The notes beneath the pieces are model-generated. The model did no database searches and was not told where the DNA came from. It was given only the letters and a program-made list of their open reading frames with translations. Both the position numbers and the translations under genes were made by a program. Positions 7,953-16,249 of a DNA stretch of 38,391 bases are shown piece by piece. Origin of the DNA: Deltaproteobacteria bacterium (GTDB lineage: Bacteria; Desulfobacterota; Desulfobaccia; Desulfobaccales; 0-14-0-80-60-11); the NCBI GenBank assembly GCA_030018495.1, contig JASEFS010000017.1, positions 1 through 38,391 on the forward strand. The letters are read 5' to 3'. Position 1 is the stretch's first letter. Every line of letters starts with the position of its first letter.

Positions 7953-8690
7953 TTAGTCTTCCATTCGAAAATACACCATCTCCATGGGCAGGCCGAGCGC
8001 GTCTTTTTCAGGAATATCGGGGATGCTATCAAGCGGCCGGCTTTGCCCCAGAAGCGCGGTCACTGCGGCGGCCAAAGCGTCAACAATATCGTCTCTGCCC
8101 ACGTCCTTTCGCTTAAACTTGGCACATGCCGCCTCCACCACCTCTTCGGTGGGGGGATAAATCCTTTTTAAGAGTCGGACTCTTGTTTCGAACCCCTTTG
8201 TCCGCTTTTTCCTGTGAACCAGGGGCTTGCCGCCGTTAAAAGCCCAAAAGCAAATTTCCGGGTGAACCTCCCGGATTTTTCGCCGGGCTTCCTCGGCCTT
8301 CAAAAGAAGCTGATCCACCTGGCGAATCTTGGGGATAATGGCGAAAGTCTGGCGGGAAAGGCCCTTGCCGCAAAGTTTCTTCTGGAAATCGTTCACTGTC
8401 CGATAATCAGGATTACTGGCCTGAAAATAAACCGTGGGGCGGCGCGGCGCCGGGAAAACCGAACTGCCGTGAGGCCGGAGTAATGACCTGGCTTCTTTGT
8501 CGCAGCGGCGCTCTCTGCTACCGTCTTCCAAGAGGCCGATGGGGATGTCCGCCAGAATTTGTGCCGAATCGGAGAGCGCCTGCCAGAGTTCGCCAAAAGT
8601 ACGGAAGATTTCTGTTTCATAACCCTGGTCCAGGTTGAGAATAACCGCCACCCACCCCGCCCGGCAGCCGTCAACTCCCACGACGTACAT
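7953..8690 (-). CDS. DUF429 family protein (predicted RNase H-like)
   Basis: A 245-residue protein starting MYVVGVDGCRAGWVAV, the hallmark N-terminus of DUF429, a family predicted to have an RNase H-like nuclease fold. Other conserved pieces are ILADIPIGL (second acidic strand, about 47-55), CDKEAR, HPEICFWAFNG (about 142-152) and RDDIVDALAAAVTA (about 199-212) with the final acidic pair. The acidic residues in these blocks could form a metal site. The substrate is unknown. No partner gene is linked: the nearest neighbours are convergent speB and a cation transporter 110 bp upstream. Confidence 0.85.
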   Translation of the reverse strand: MYVVGVDGCRAGWVAVILNLDQGYETEIFRTFGELWQALSDSAQILADIPIGLLEDGSRERRCDKEARSLLRPHGSSVFPAPRRPTVYFQASNPDYRTVNDFQKKLCGKGLSRQTFAIIPKIRQVDQLLLKAEEARRKIREVHPEICFWAFNGGKPLVHRKKRTKGFETRVRLLKRIYPPTEEVVEAACAKFKRKDVGRDDIVDALAAAVTALLGQSRPLDSIPDIPEKDALGLPMEMVYFRMED

Positions 8691-8800
8691 CAGCTTGGCA
8701 TCCTTTGCCGCAAGACCTTAATTATTTTGGAATTAATTGAAAAGCATAGGGAGGTGCGCGAACCGTCCCCCTTAGTCACGCCTCCGAAATGGGGGGACTG

Positions 8801-9439
8801 TTAATCCTCAGTGGCGGACGGGCAGGAACAACAGGTGCAAAGCTTCTCCTCTTTCAGGGCCTCGCAGCCCTCCCGGACCAGGAGGACCACGATGAGGAGA
8901 CCGATGACCGGGTCAGCCTGCCATACGCCGTAGAGGTAATTCAATCCCAAGCCGACGAGAAGCGCTAATGACAGCAAGGCGCAGGCCAGGGTCTGCTTGG
9001 AGTCGGCCATGAGGCTGGCGCTCCCCAACGACCTGCCGAGGGAATATTTGTAATAAAACAGAGCCGGCATGAGGATGAGGGAGACCGTGGCGATGACGAT
9101 GCCCAGGAGGCTGGGGGAAGGGGCTTCCTGAAACCAGAGCTTTTCCACGGATTCATAGAGCACGTACGCAGCCAGGATGAAAAAAGTATAGCCCACCAGT
9201 TTGACGGCCTTCTTTTCCAGGCGCTCCTCTTCTTCGGAAGTGCGGCCGGGGTGGGGCCGGAAGCGCCAGATCATGACGCCGCCGGACAGCGATTCCACGA
9301 AGCTGTCCAGGCCGAAGCCCACCAGGGCGATGCTGCCGGCCAGGTAGCCTGCGCAGATGGCGACCACCCCCTCCAGAATGTTATAGCCCACGGTGAGGTA
9401 GGCCAGCAGCAAGGCCCGTTTTTGGAGGTTTGCTTTCAT
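8801..9439 (-). CDS. CDF-type cation efflux membrane protein
   Basis: A 212-residue membrane protein of the cation diffusion facilitator type. The transmembrane signature has GFGLDSFVES in TM2 (Asp at about 45) and a second acidic site, SLMADSKQTL, in TM5. These are the positions that coordinate Zn/Fe/Co in this family. About five to six hydrophobic segments are visible. The C-terminal cytosolic metal domain is missing; the protein instead ends soon after TM6 with a short Cys-rich tail, CTCCSC, which may bind metal. It is therefore a compact variant compared with the usual ~300 residues. Substrate is unknown. Confidence 0.8.
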   Translation of the reverse strand: MKANLQKRALLLAYLTVGYNILEGVVAICAGYLAGSIALVGFGLDSFVESLSGGVMIWRFRPHPGRTSEEEERLEKKAVKLVGYTFFILAAYVLYESVEKLWFQEAPSPSLLGIVIATVSLILMPALFYYKYSLGRSLGSASLMADSKQTLACALLSLALLVGLGLNYLYGVWQADPVIGLLIVVLLVREGCEALKEEKLCTCCSCPSATED

Positions 9440-9503
9440 TGTCTTATTGTAACTATTCGGGGGCAGGAAGGGGAGAGGGGATTGGACAGATGGTTAAAGG
9501 ATT

Positions 9504-9576
9504 ACCACAAAGACACAAAGACACAAAAGCACCAAGTTGCACAAAATTTTCCTTGGTGTCTTGGTGTCTTTGTGGT
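9504..9576. repeat. Long inverted repeat (ACCACAAAGACAC type), copy 1
   Basis: An imperfect hairpin whose left arm begins ACCACAAAGACACAAAG and whose right arm ends CTTGGTGTCTTTGTGGT. The arms are made of repeated ACACAAAG-like octamers and flank a short AT-rich loop. The right arm directly abuts the stop codon of the minus-strand hydrolase at 9577, so it would form the 3' end of that mRNA. A second copy is at 16398-16455. Confidence 0.85.
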
Positions 9577-10356
9577 TTACTTTTTATCCGTTCCGTACCT
9601 CCTTACAAAACGCTCAATAAAACCTTTCAGGCGGGCGAAATACTGCGGGCCGCCCACGTTGTAGGTATCGTTGTGGTGCGCGCCGGGGATGACGTAAAGC
9701 TCTTTGGGCTCCGGCGCGGCTTCAAAGACCCGGCGGCCCATGTCCACGGGGATGACTTCGTCCCGGGCACCGTGGATCACCATGACCGGCACCGTGACCT
9801 GGCCGATTTTCCCTATGTTGTCATAGGGCACTTTGGGCCGCCAGTCGAACAGGAAGGGGGCGTAAAGTTTGGCCATATCCTGGGAGTTGGTGAAGGGCGC
9901 CTCCAAAATCAGGGCGCCGCATGGGTGTTTGACCGCCAGGTCCGTGGCCAGAGCCGTGCCCAGAGAGCGCCCGAAGAGGATGACTTCTTCAGCCGGGACA
10001 TTCCTTGCTTCCGTGACATAGCGGTACGCGGCCAGAGCGTCCTTAAAGGTTCCTTCCCGGCTGATGCGGCCCTGGGATTTGCCGTACTCCCGGTAGTCGA
10101 AGATGAACACCTGGACGCCGGTGAGATCGTGGAGGAGCTTGATATTTTCCAAACGGTGGCTGATATTGCCGGCGTTGCCGTGGAACCACAGAAAAGTAGG
10201 GGCGCCCGCCTGGGGCACCCACCAGCCGTGAAGCCGGACGCCGTCTTCCGCAGGGAAAACGACTTCTTCATACTCCAAACCATAATCCGCGGGCGTGCCG
10301 ATGAGGTAGGGATCAGGGAAAAAGACGATGCCCTTTTCGGAAAACTCCCAAACCAT
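9577..10356 (-). CDS. BEM46/ABHD13-like alpha/beta hydrolase
   Basis: A 259-residue serine hydrolase. Motifs in order: FLWFHGNAGNISHR (oxyanion, about 55-68), FDYREYGKSQG, the nucleophile elbow FGRSLGTA (Ser about 129), the acid in VIHGARDEVIP (about 199) and the His in IPGAHHNDTY (about 227). The HGNAGN and RSLG signatures place it with the BEM46/ABHD12/13 group, peptidases or lipases of unknown bacterial substrate. There is no signal peptide. The ATG at 10356 has AAGAGG 5 nt upstream. The stop codon abuts a long inverted repeat. Confidence 0.85.
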   Translation of the reverse strand: MVWEFSEKGIVFFPDPYLIGTPADYGLEYEEVVFPAEDGVRLHGWWVPQAGAPTFLWFHGNAGNISHRLENIKLLHDLTGVQVFIFDYREYGKSQGRISREGTFKDALAAYRYVTEARNVPAEEVILFGRSLGTALATDLAVKHPCGALILEAPFTNSQDMAKLYAPFLFDWRPKVPYDNIGKIGQVTVPVMVIHGARDEVIPVDMGRRVFEAAPEPKELYVIPGAHHNDTYNVGGPQYFARLKGFIERFVRRYGTDKK

Positions 10357-10422
10357 GGATGCCTCTTACGACTCCGAAAGCACCATTTTCTTCAATTGAG
10401 ATGAACAGAAAACTTTGCCCGG

Positions 10423-10441
10423 GCGAGACGCCTGTGCCACC
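10423..10441. repeat. Fragment of the 51-bp palindromic element
   Basis: The 19 bp GCGAGACGCCTGTGCCACC match the reverse complement of the first half-hairpin of the element found complete at 35134 and 35976. The sequence lies in the 142-bp gap between the hydrolase and the TauE gene and is a truncated remnant. Confidence 0.65.
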
Positions 10442-10498
10442 AGGTCTCGTTTATTTACAAAATTTTTAAGGCGGCAAGCTTTAGCCTGGAGAAGTAAT

Positions 10499-11443
10499 CT
10501 AGCGCAAAAAATATCCGATGATGTAGCGCAGTGCCAGGGCGGAGATGACCAACCCCAGGCCGATGCGGATAACCCGGCCGGAGAAGAATCTTTGCAGCCG
10601 CGCTCCGAGGTACATGCCCATGAAGCCCCCGATGCCGAAGAGCGCGCCCAGGGCCCAGTCCGGCGGAAAACCCCGCAGGTAGTAGATGCCCACCCCGGCC
10701 ACGGAGGTGACCAGGGTGCCGAACAGGGCTGCGCCCGCGATGGTAAAGACAGGGAGTCCGAAGATAGCGGCCAGGAACGGGGCGATGATGGACCCGCCGC
10801 CGATGCCGTAGGCCCCGCCGATAAGGCCCACCACTAGGGCCAGGATAAACAGGGCCGGGACGTTAAAGGTGAAGGTCTCGCCCAAAAATTCATAAGATAT
10901 CCTGGTCAGGCTCCAGGATGTGGTACGCACCCGGGCGGCCGGCGGCAAACCCTTGCCGGTGGTGTAGCCGGCTTCATCCAGCACTTTTCTCAGGCGGTTC
11001 TGCACCTGGGATTCGAACTCCTGGATTTTAGCCTTTTTGCGCCGGGCCCAAGCGGTCTGGTCATAGAGCAGGCGCCCGCCGATATAAATCAGGACCAGGC
11101 CCACAAAAAGTTTGAAATTGGCCTGATAGCGCAGGACGCCTTCCCGGAGCAGGGCTCCGAAATAAAGGCCGGGCAGGGTTCCCAGGATGGTGACATAGGT
11201 CAGGGGCCAATTCATGCGGCCTTCCCGGATATAGCGATAGACGCCGCTGGGAATGGCTATGATATTGAACACCAGGTTGGTGGGGCTCAGGTTGACTGCG
11301 GTGAAGTTAAGGACGCTCAGTTGGAACGGCAGGAGCAGAAAGGCCCCGGAAATGCCGCCCATGGAGGTGAAGGTGGAGACCACCAGGGCTACCAGCACCG
11401 GGAGGAGGGGGTTGACTTCGACGCCGGAGACCGGGAAGTACAA
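10499..11443 (-). CDS. TauE/SafE-family sulfite/anion permease
   Basis: A 314-residue membrane protein of the TauE/SafE (DUF81) family, which moves sulfonates, sulfite or related anions. Two hydrophobic repeats each carry the family's glycine-rich motif: STFTSMGGISGAFLLLP near residue 24 and GLIGGAYGIGGGSIIAPFL near 206. They are separated by a charged soluble linker (about 133-190). About eight membrane segments are visible. The frame opens at TTG 11443 with AAAGG 9 nt upstream, the best available start. It is divergent from the M32 peptidase. In a sulfur-metabolizing lineage sulfite or thiosulfate is a reasonable substrate, but nothing in the sequence decides it. Confidence 0.85.
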   Translation of the reverse strand: MYFPVSGVEVNPLLPVLVALVVSTFTSMGGISGAFLLLPFQLSVLNFTAVNLSPTNLVFNIIAIPSGVYRYIREGRMNWPLTYVTILGTLPGLYFGALLREGVLRYQANFKLFVGLVLIYIGGRLLYDQTAWARRKKAKIQEFESQVQNRLRKVLDEAGYTTGKGLPPAARVRTTSWSLTRISYEFLGETFTFNVPALFILALVVGLIGGAYGIGGGSIIAPFLAAIFGLPVFTIAGAALFGTLVTSVAGVGIYYLRGFPPDWALGALFGIGGFMGMYLGARLQRFFSGRVIRIGLGLVISALALRYIIGYFLR

Positions 11444-11493
11444 GAATCAAAACCTTTTGTGAATTTTTTCCCAAGTATAAGAATTTAATTTTA

Positions 11494-11511
11494 AAAAATC
11501 AATTGATTTTT
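11494..11511. promoter_or_regulatory. 18-bp perfect AT palindrome, candidate operator
   Basis: The sequence AAAAATCAATTGATTTTT is identical to its own reverse complement. It lies 51 bp upstream of the TauE start in the 233-bp AT-rich divergent region between that permease and the M32 peptidase gene (11444-11676). A dimeric regulator site or a bidirectional stop is possible. No gene is seen in the gap. Confidence 0.45.
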
Positions 11512-11676
11512 AATCATTGCACTAAACTTTATGATTCAGAGCCGTGCAGGACCTTGGGAACCTGGAAGAAAATTATTGGCAGGCAAATGGCAATATTTTT
11601 TGATTAAAAATTTGTCCTGAAATTTATAAGAAATATATATTGGGACTAAGATGGGATAAAAAGGAAAACCTGAGTT

Positions 11677-13167
11677 ATGAATGAAGCATATCAGTGGCTG
11701 GCGGCCCACAGCCGGGAAACGGCTTACCTGCGCTCCATCAAAAAGCTCATCGCCTGGGACCAGCGCACTTTTATTCCGGAAAAGGGCCACGCCCACCGGG
11801 CCGCGCAACTGGCGGTCCTGGCCAAGCTCATTCACGAGCGGGACACCGACCCCCGGGTGGGTGAATACTTGAGCAAGGTGGAGGGCACGGAACTCACCCG
11901 GGAACCGGAAAGCACGGAGGCCGTCAACATCCGGGAATGGCGCCGGGCCTTTGACCTGAACACCAAAATCCCCCAGGAATTGGCGGTGGCCCTGACCAAG
12001 GCCTCAGCCGAAGGCCAGACCGTATGGGAAAAAGTCAGGCCTGCCAATGACTGGCAGACTTTTCAGCCCTATCTGGAGCGTATCGTCACCCTGAAAAAAG
12101 AACAGGCTGCGGCCCTGGGATACGACGCGGAGCCGTACGACCCTCTGCTCGACCTCTACGAAGTAGGGGAAACCGCGGCCGGAGTGGCGGCCGTTTTTGC
12201 GCCGCTCCGGGAGGCGACCATCCGGCTTTTGGAAGAAATTCCGGATGAATTCCGCCGTCCTGACACCGGCATAATCACGCGGCATTTTCCGCGGGACCTT
12301 CAGGAGAAGTTCTCCCGGGCGGCGGCGGCCCGCATCGGCTACGACTTCGCCGCAGGGCGCCTGGATGTCACGGCCCATCCTTTCAGCACCGGCGTGGGGC
12401 CGGGCGACGCCCGCATCACCACCCGCTATGACGAGCACTTTTTCCCTATGGCCTTTTTCGGGACGCTGCATGAAGCCGGGCACGCCATGTACAACCTGGG
12501 CCTGCCGGAAGAGCATTGGGGCACGCCCCGGGGCGAACCCGTGTCTCTGGCCATTCACGAGTCCCAGTCACGAATGTGGGAAAACCTGGTGGGCCGGACC
12601 CTGGCCTTCTGGCAGTATTTTTATCCTGCGGCCCAGGAGATGTTTCCGGCCCTGGAGGGCGTGAGCCTGGAGGCTTTTTACCGGGCAATCAACCGGGTTG
12701 AGCCAAGCCTCATCAGGGTGGAGGCCGATGAAGTCACCTACAACCTGCATATCATTTTCCGCTTTGAACTGGAGCGGGCCTTGATAAAAGGCGACCTTGA
12801 GGTCTCGGACCTGCCGGAAGCCTGGAACGACAAGGTCAGGGAATTTCTCGGGCTCACGCCGCCGGACTACGCGGACGGCGTCATGCAGGATGTGCACTGG
12901 TCCGGCGGCCACATCGGCTATTTCCCCACTTATACCCTGGGAAACCTCTATGCCGCGCAGTTTTTCGCCAAGGCCCGGGAGGACCTGGGAGGTTTGGAGG
13001 AGATGTTTGCCCGGGGCGAGTTTGCGCCGCTGCTGGCCTGGCTCCGGGAAAACATCCACGCCCAGGGCAGCCGCTACCGGCCCCGGGACCTGGTGCGGGT
13101 GGTAACGGGCAAGGAGTTGGAAGCGCGTTATTTGCTGGACTATCTTAAAGGGAAATTTGTTGGCTGA
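11677..13167 (+). CDS. M32-family metallocarboxypeptidase (Taq type)
   Basis: A 496-residue cytosolic zinc carboxypeptidase. The zinc-binding HEAGH is at 265-269 (two His and the catalytic Glu), and HESQSR at 294-299 supplies the third ligand Glu295. Length and the nearly all-helical composition fit the M32 family, which trims C-terminal residues except proline. Family blocks DVRITTRYDE-like (here ARITTRYDEHFF) and YNLHIIFRFELE are also present. The ATG at 11677 is the first in the frame. Transcription is divergent from the TauE permease. The likely role is peptide recycling. Confidence 0.93.
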   Translation: MNEAYQWLAAHSRETAYLRSIKKLIAWDQRTFIPEKGHAHRAAQLAVLAKLIHERDTDPRVGEYLSKVEGTELTREPESTEAVNIREWRRAFDLNTKIPQELAVALTKASAEGQTVWEKVRPANDWQTFQPYLERIVTLKKEQAAALGYDAEPYDPLLDLYEVGETAAGVAAVFAPLREATIRLLEEIPDEFRRPDTGIITRHFPRDLQEKFSRAAAARIGYDFAAGRLDVTAHPFSTGVGPGDARITTRYDEHFFPMAFFGTLHEAGHAMYNLGLPEEHWGTPRGEPVSLAIHESQSRMWENLVGRTLAFWQYFYPAAQEMFPALEGVSLEAFYRAINRVEPSLIRVEADEVTYNLHIIFRFELERALIKGDLEVSDLPEAWNDKVREFLGLTPPDYADGVMQDVHWSGGHIGYFPTYTLGNLYAAQFFAKAREDLGGLEEMFARGEFAPLLAWLRENIHAQGSRYRPRDLVRVVTGKELEARYLLDYLKGKFVG

Positions 13168-13223
13168 GAGCAAGAAAGCACCCCGCAAGCCGGCTGTGTA
13201 AAAAACCCAAGGAGATAACCTCT

Positions 13224-13667
13224 ATGACCAAAAGAATTATGCTGGCACTGATGATTGTGGCCTTGACAGTCCTGCCGTTGGCGGCCAAGCAAAAACCTCT
13301 GCCTCCGGTGGGCGAGATCACTTTCGAGGCCAGTTCCCTGGGCGTGGGCGCCACCTTCACCTGGGGCCGGGGATGGCTCAACTTTAAGGGCAAGTCCTAC
13401 CCGATCAAGATCGAAGGACTGGGCATCGTCGGCTTGGGCTTCACCAAGGTCAACGCCATCGGCAAGGTTTACAACCTCCAAAACCCCATGGACATCACCG
13501 GCACCTATGCCCAGGCCGGGGCCGGCATCGCGGTGGTGGGCGGGGTGAAAGGCCTGCTGGCCAAAAATGAGCGGGGCGTGGTCATCGACCTGACGGCCAA
13601 GCAAAAGGGGGTGAGCTTCAACCTGGGGGGCGGCGGCTTTACCATCACCATGACCACTACGCCCTGA
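13224..13667 (+). CDS. Small exported beta-rich protein, unknown function
   Basis: A 147-residue protein with a clear signal peptide (MTKRIMLALMIVALTVLPLAA, cleavage near AAK) followed by a glycine-rich, strand-alternating mature part. Recognizable blocks are ITFEASSLGVGATFTWGRG, YPIKIEGLGI, NAIGKVYNLQNPMDITGTY and GVVIDLTAKQKGVSFNLGG. The pattern recalls small conserved exported proteins from other proteobacteria, but I cannot name the family with certainty. A good AAGGAG lies about 9 nt before the ATG. It follows the M32 gene by 56 bp on the same strand, so cotranscription is possible. Confidence 0.75.
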   Translation: MTKRIMLALMIVALTVLPLAAKQKPLPPVGEITFEASSLGVGATFTWGRGWLNFKGKSYPIKIEGLGIVGLGFTKVNAIGKVYNLQNPMDITGTYAQAGAGIAVVGGVKGLLAKNERGVVIDLTAKQKGVSFNLGGGGFTITMTTTP

Positions 13668-13876
13668 GAAGCCAGAGTCTCTGGGCCGGTCCACCGGCTC
13701 CGGCCGGGACTTTCCCGAATTGCCCCTGCCGGTCAGGCGAACGCCTGCGCCCGGTTTGAAGACGGTGGCTGTCAGAGTGCTTTTTACAGGCGCCTGTTTT
13801 TCGGGGATAATAATTAAATCCGCCGATCAGTCGTTCATGAGTCCTTTGGCTCTCTCAGGACCATGAAAAAAGGCTG

Positions 13877-13903
13877 GTGGCACAGGTGTCCCTCTTGTGC
13901 CAT
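13877..13903. repeat. Variant of the GTGGCACAGG palindrome
   Basis: GTGGCACA and TTGTGCCAT arms surround a GGTGTCCCTC centre. It is a diverged single-hairpin relative of the element at 35134 and 35976, lying in the 368-bp gap 13668-14035. Confidence 0.55.
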
Positions 13904-13915
13904 CTAAATGCCCCA

Positions 13916-13942
13916 GGCGGGATGCGCTTTCGCTTTCCCGCC
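13916..13942. terminator. GC hairpin in the 13.7-14.0 kb gap
   Basis: Stem GGCGGGA / TCCCGCC, with an inner GCG-CTTT-CGC stem, 249 bp after the exported-protein gene. A short T-rich stretch (GGGTTTTGG) follows after 8 bp. It could end the M32/exported-protein transcript. No gene is seen elsewhere in 13668-14035. Confidence 0.4.
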
Positions 13943-14035
13943 CTTCAGGGTTTTGGATTTAAGGCGATCTTTGAGGCTGCCTGAGGATGTGTCAAAGCAG
14001 CTCCGGAAAATAACTTAGACGAGGTTCAGGAGGTC

Positions 14036-15301
14036 ATGACGTTTGACGAGCGCCTGGAGCGCATTATGGCTCTGGCCGATGTTTTACCGCGGTATAGAGA
14101 AAAGCTGATGACCCTGGCCGCCAAGAGCCTGCAGTTTGCGGTGAAGGACACGGCCTATGAAGTGGACATCACCATAGACCGCTTAAGGCTCTTTCAGGAA
14201 ACCAGGGCATTTTTGCAGGACCGGCGTCCGCTGGGAGGCCCGGGCTCCAAAGTGGCTCTGATGCTGTCCTATAACGGCAGCGCCTGGCTGAGCACCGTCA
14301 TCGCCTCCGTTTATTTGGTGGGCAACCGGGTCTTGGCCAAGTTCGCGTCCCGGGGCTATGAGCTCATGGACCTGACCGCGGCCATGTATGAGCCGATATT
14401 CGGCCCGGACATCAGTTTTGTCAAAATGGACGGCAGGAGCTTCATGCAGGCCGCGCTGCATGATCCCGAAGTGTCCTCGGTAATCGTCTTCGGGTTCGAC
14501 GAAAATGTGCTGCCTTATGAGGAGGCCTTCCGCCGGAGCGGCAAGAAGATGGTCTTTGAAGGGCCGGGAGTGGACCCCTTTATTGTGCTCCCGGATGCCG
14601 ACTTCAAGGTGGCCCTGGATGACCTGATGACCGCCAAGTTTTCCTACTCCGGCCAGACGTGCAGCGCGCCCAAGCGCATCTTCATCCACCGGGACATCTA
14701 CGAGGATTTCCTGGAAGAGCTGGTGGCGCGGGTCAGAAAGCTGAAGGTGGGCGATCCCCTGGACGCGGATACCGACGTCTCGCCCGTGGCCAGCAGTCTG
14801 GCGGTCAGCCGCATCCGGGAGCAATTGGCCGACGGCTTGGCGAGAGGCGCGAAAATCCTGGCCGGCGGCCGGATTGACGGCAATCTCGTTTATCCCACAG
14901 TGGTGCGGGACGCCACGGATGACATGGAGGGCATGCGGGAGGAAATGTTCGGGCCGGTGGTTTTTGCCGGGGCTTTTGACACCGCCCAGGAGGTTTTGGC
15001 CAGAGCGAGGAACCACAAATACGGCCTGCGGGCCGCGGTGTTCGGCGGCCCGGAAGCCCGGCGCCTGGCCGAGGCCCTGAAAGGCGAGGACTATTGCCAC
15101 CCGGTGCCGGACTACACCTTCGGCAAATTCGGCACCGTGGCCCTCAATATGCCGCGTTCGGAGACCTGGAAAGGCTCCCTGGTCACGGAGGCGGTGGGCG
15201 GCTACGGCTATTCCGGCTGGATCTGGGAGACCGCGGACGGCAAGTTCCTTCTCAAACAGGGCCCCAAGCTTATGAGTGTGGAAACTTCTGTTCCGGCCTG
15301 A
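14036..15301 (+). CDS. Aldehyde dehydrogenase family protein, short N-terminus
   Basis: A 421-residue NAD(P)-dependent aldehyde dehydrogenase. The active-site Cys209 lies in YSGQTCSAPKRI and the general base Glu175 in FEGPGVDP. The later EEMFGPV block (about 302-308) is also present. The first ~60-80 residues of a usual ALDH are absent: the frame begins in the helix LERIMALADVLPRYREKL. The PWNFP motif is replaced by SYNGSAW, which keeps the catalytic Asn (Asn80). AGGAGG stands only 2 nt before the ATG, so translation may use another start, but none with better spacing is seen. The substrate is unknown; it stands alone with no linked alcohol dehydrogenase. Confidence 0.88.
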   Translation: MTFDERLERIMALADVLPRYREKLMTLAAKSLQFAVKDTAYEVDITIDRLRLFQETRAFLQDRRPLGGPGSKVALMLSYNGSAWLSTVIASVYLVGNRVLAKFASRGYELMDLTAAMYEPIFGPDISFVKMDGRSFMQAALHDPEVSSVIVFGFDENVLPYEEAFRRSGKKMVFEGPGVDPFIVLPDADFKVALDDLMTAKFSYSGQTCSAPKRIFIHRDIYEDFLEELVARVRKLKVGDPLDADTDVSPVASSLAVSRIREQLADGLARGAKILAGGRIDGNLVYPTVVRDATDDMEGMREEMFGPVVFAGAFDTAQEVLARARNHKYGLRAAVFGGPEARRLAEALKGEDYCHPVPDYTFGKFGTVALNMPRSETWKGSLVTEAVGGYGYSGWIWETADGKFLLKQGPKLMSVETSVPA

Positions 15302-15335
15302 TGACAGGTTGCCCCAAAGAGGCATTATCTTAGTT

Positions 15336-15388
15336 TAGGGGCTTGATTTGTCACGGCCTTTAAAGGCGCAATGAATTGCGCCGCTACA
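15336..15388 (-). repeat. REP of the RAYT family, degenerate inverted copy D
   Basis: A 53-bp degenerate copy, in opposite orientation, of the double-hairpin element flanking the transposase at 23.4 kb. The GGCGCAAT / ATTGCGCC stem is well kept, while the TAGGGGCTTGAT half has drifted. It lies between the aldehyde dehydrogenase and PhaR-like genes, 8 kb from the transposase. Confidence 0.75.
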
Positions 15389-15461
15389 AATTGCTCAAAT
15401 TTGGCCCGGCTTAAACTCAATTCGACATAAAAGCTTTGCCGGCAAGAGCCTGGCAAAGACC

Positions 15462-15863
15462 CTAGCCGGTTTCCGGGGAGCCGCCTTTGTCGGCCCCGGC
15501 AAAATTGACGCCCTCGGTGAGCCAGCGGGTGAAAAGCTCATCCACTGAAGCCTTGTGGGCCAGATAATTTTTGAAAGTAAGCTCCAGGTATTTATCTAAA
15601 AAATCCCTGAAAGTCTCCCCGTAGCGGATGATCAAGTAGAGCAGGGCAGAGGGCGGGGATGCGGCTTTGGCTTTAGCTTCCTCCAGAATGATCTGAAGGA
15701 GAACGGGCACCGTAACGTTTTCTCCGGTATCCGCGTCCTTCACCTCCACCAGGCGGCCCAGCCGGATCATTTCCGCCACCTGGCTCAACGTCACAAACCT
15801 GCCGTGATCGGCGTCATAAAGACGGCGGTTGCGGTATTTTTTGAGATTAACGGTATCGGTCAC
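15462..15863 (-). CDS. phaR: PhaR-type polyhydroxyalkanoate regulator
   Basis: A 133-residue protein with the PHA-accumulation-regulator DNA-binding domain at its N-terminus (about 5-65): VNLKKYRNRRLYDADHGRFV, then TLSQVAEMIRLGRLVEVKDA. This domain is typical of PhaR/PhbF, a repressor that binds both DNA and polyhydroxyalkanoate granules. The rest is helical and shorter than in many homologues. No pha synthase or phasin gene is in the window, so the regulon is not visible. The start is GTG at 15863; no good ribosome site precedes it and the frame stays open further upstream, so the true N-terminus is uncertain. Confidence 0.85.
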   Translation of the reverse strand: MTDTVNLKKYRNRRLYDADHGRFVTLSQVAEMIRLGRLVEVKDADTGENVTVPVLLQIILEEAKAKAASPPSALLYLIIRYGETFRDFLDKYLELTFKNYLAHKASVDELFTRWLTEGVNFAGADKGGSPETG

Positions 15864-15911
15864 GTGATAGTCCCACGCCGGAATCGAACGGCAACATTTC
15901 GCCCATCCCGG

Positions 15912-15938
15912 CCGGTCCGGTTTTTATTCCGGAACCGG
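15912..15938. terminator. Hairpin CCGGTCCGG in the 15.9-16.2 kb gap
   Basis: The arms CCGGTCCGG and CCGGAACCGG pair with one bulged A around a T-rich loop. The hairpin lies just upstream of the PhaR-like gene and about 310 bp before the micro-ORF at 16250. The rest of the 386-bp gap 15864-16249 is AT-rich in patches and shows no gene. Confidence 0.35.
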
Positions 15939-16249
15939 AAGGTTTATTTTAAGCTCACAGTAGCAAAAATCCCCGCCCTTGACAAAATACTTGAACAGCC
16001 GCGGGATGTGCTGCATTTTCCTGCGAAAAATAAGGCTGTGGCAAACACCAGGGAAGATTTTTATCTACCGGCCGAGGGTCGGAGCCGAAGCTTTCTTCGG
16101 GGTTTTTCCCCCTTTCTCGTAACATTCTGCTGCGGGCGTAGTCAAAATGACCATAGGGAAATGATCATCCTTCTTATGGCGTTTCCCCCCTGCCGTGCAC
16201 AAAATAATAACAGGCTCTCTTAGGGCTCCAGATCTAGGATGGAGGGCAC

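Noticed and set aside
13862-13906. A 14-codon frame MKKGWWHRCPSCAI with a CX2C pair
   Set aside because: Most of it is encoded by a degenerate palindromic repeat; too short and without context.
15866-15895. A tRNA-like T-arm (GTTCGATTCC on the minus strand) next to the PhaR-like start
   Set aside because: The arm does not pair as a 5-bp stem and no anticodon, D-arm or acceptor is found in the preceding 80 nt.
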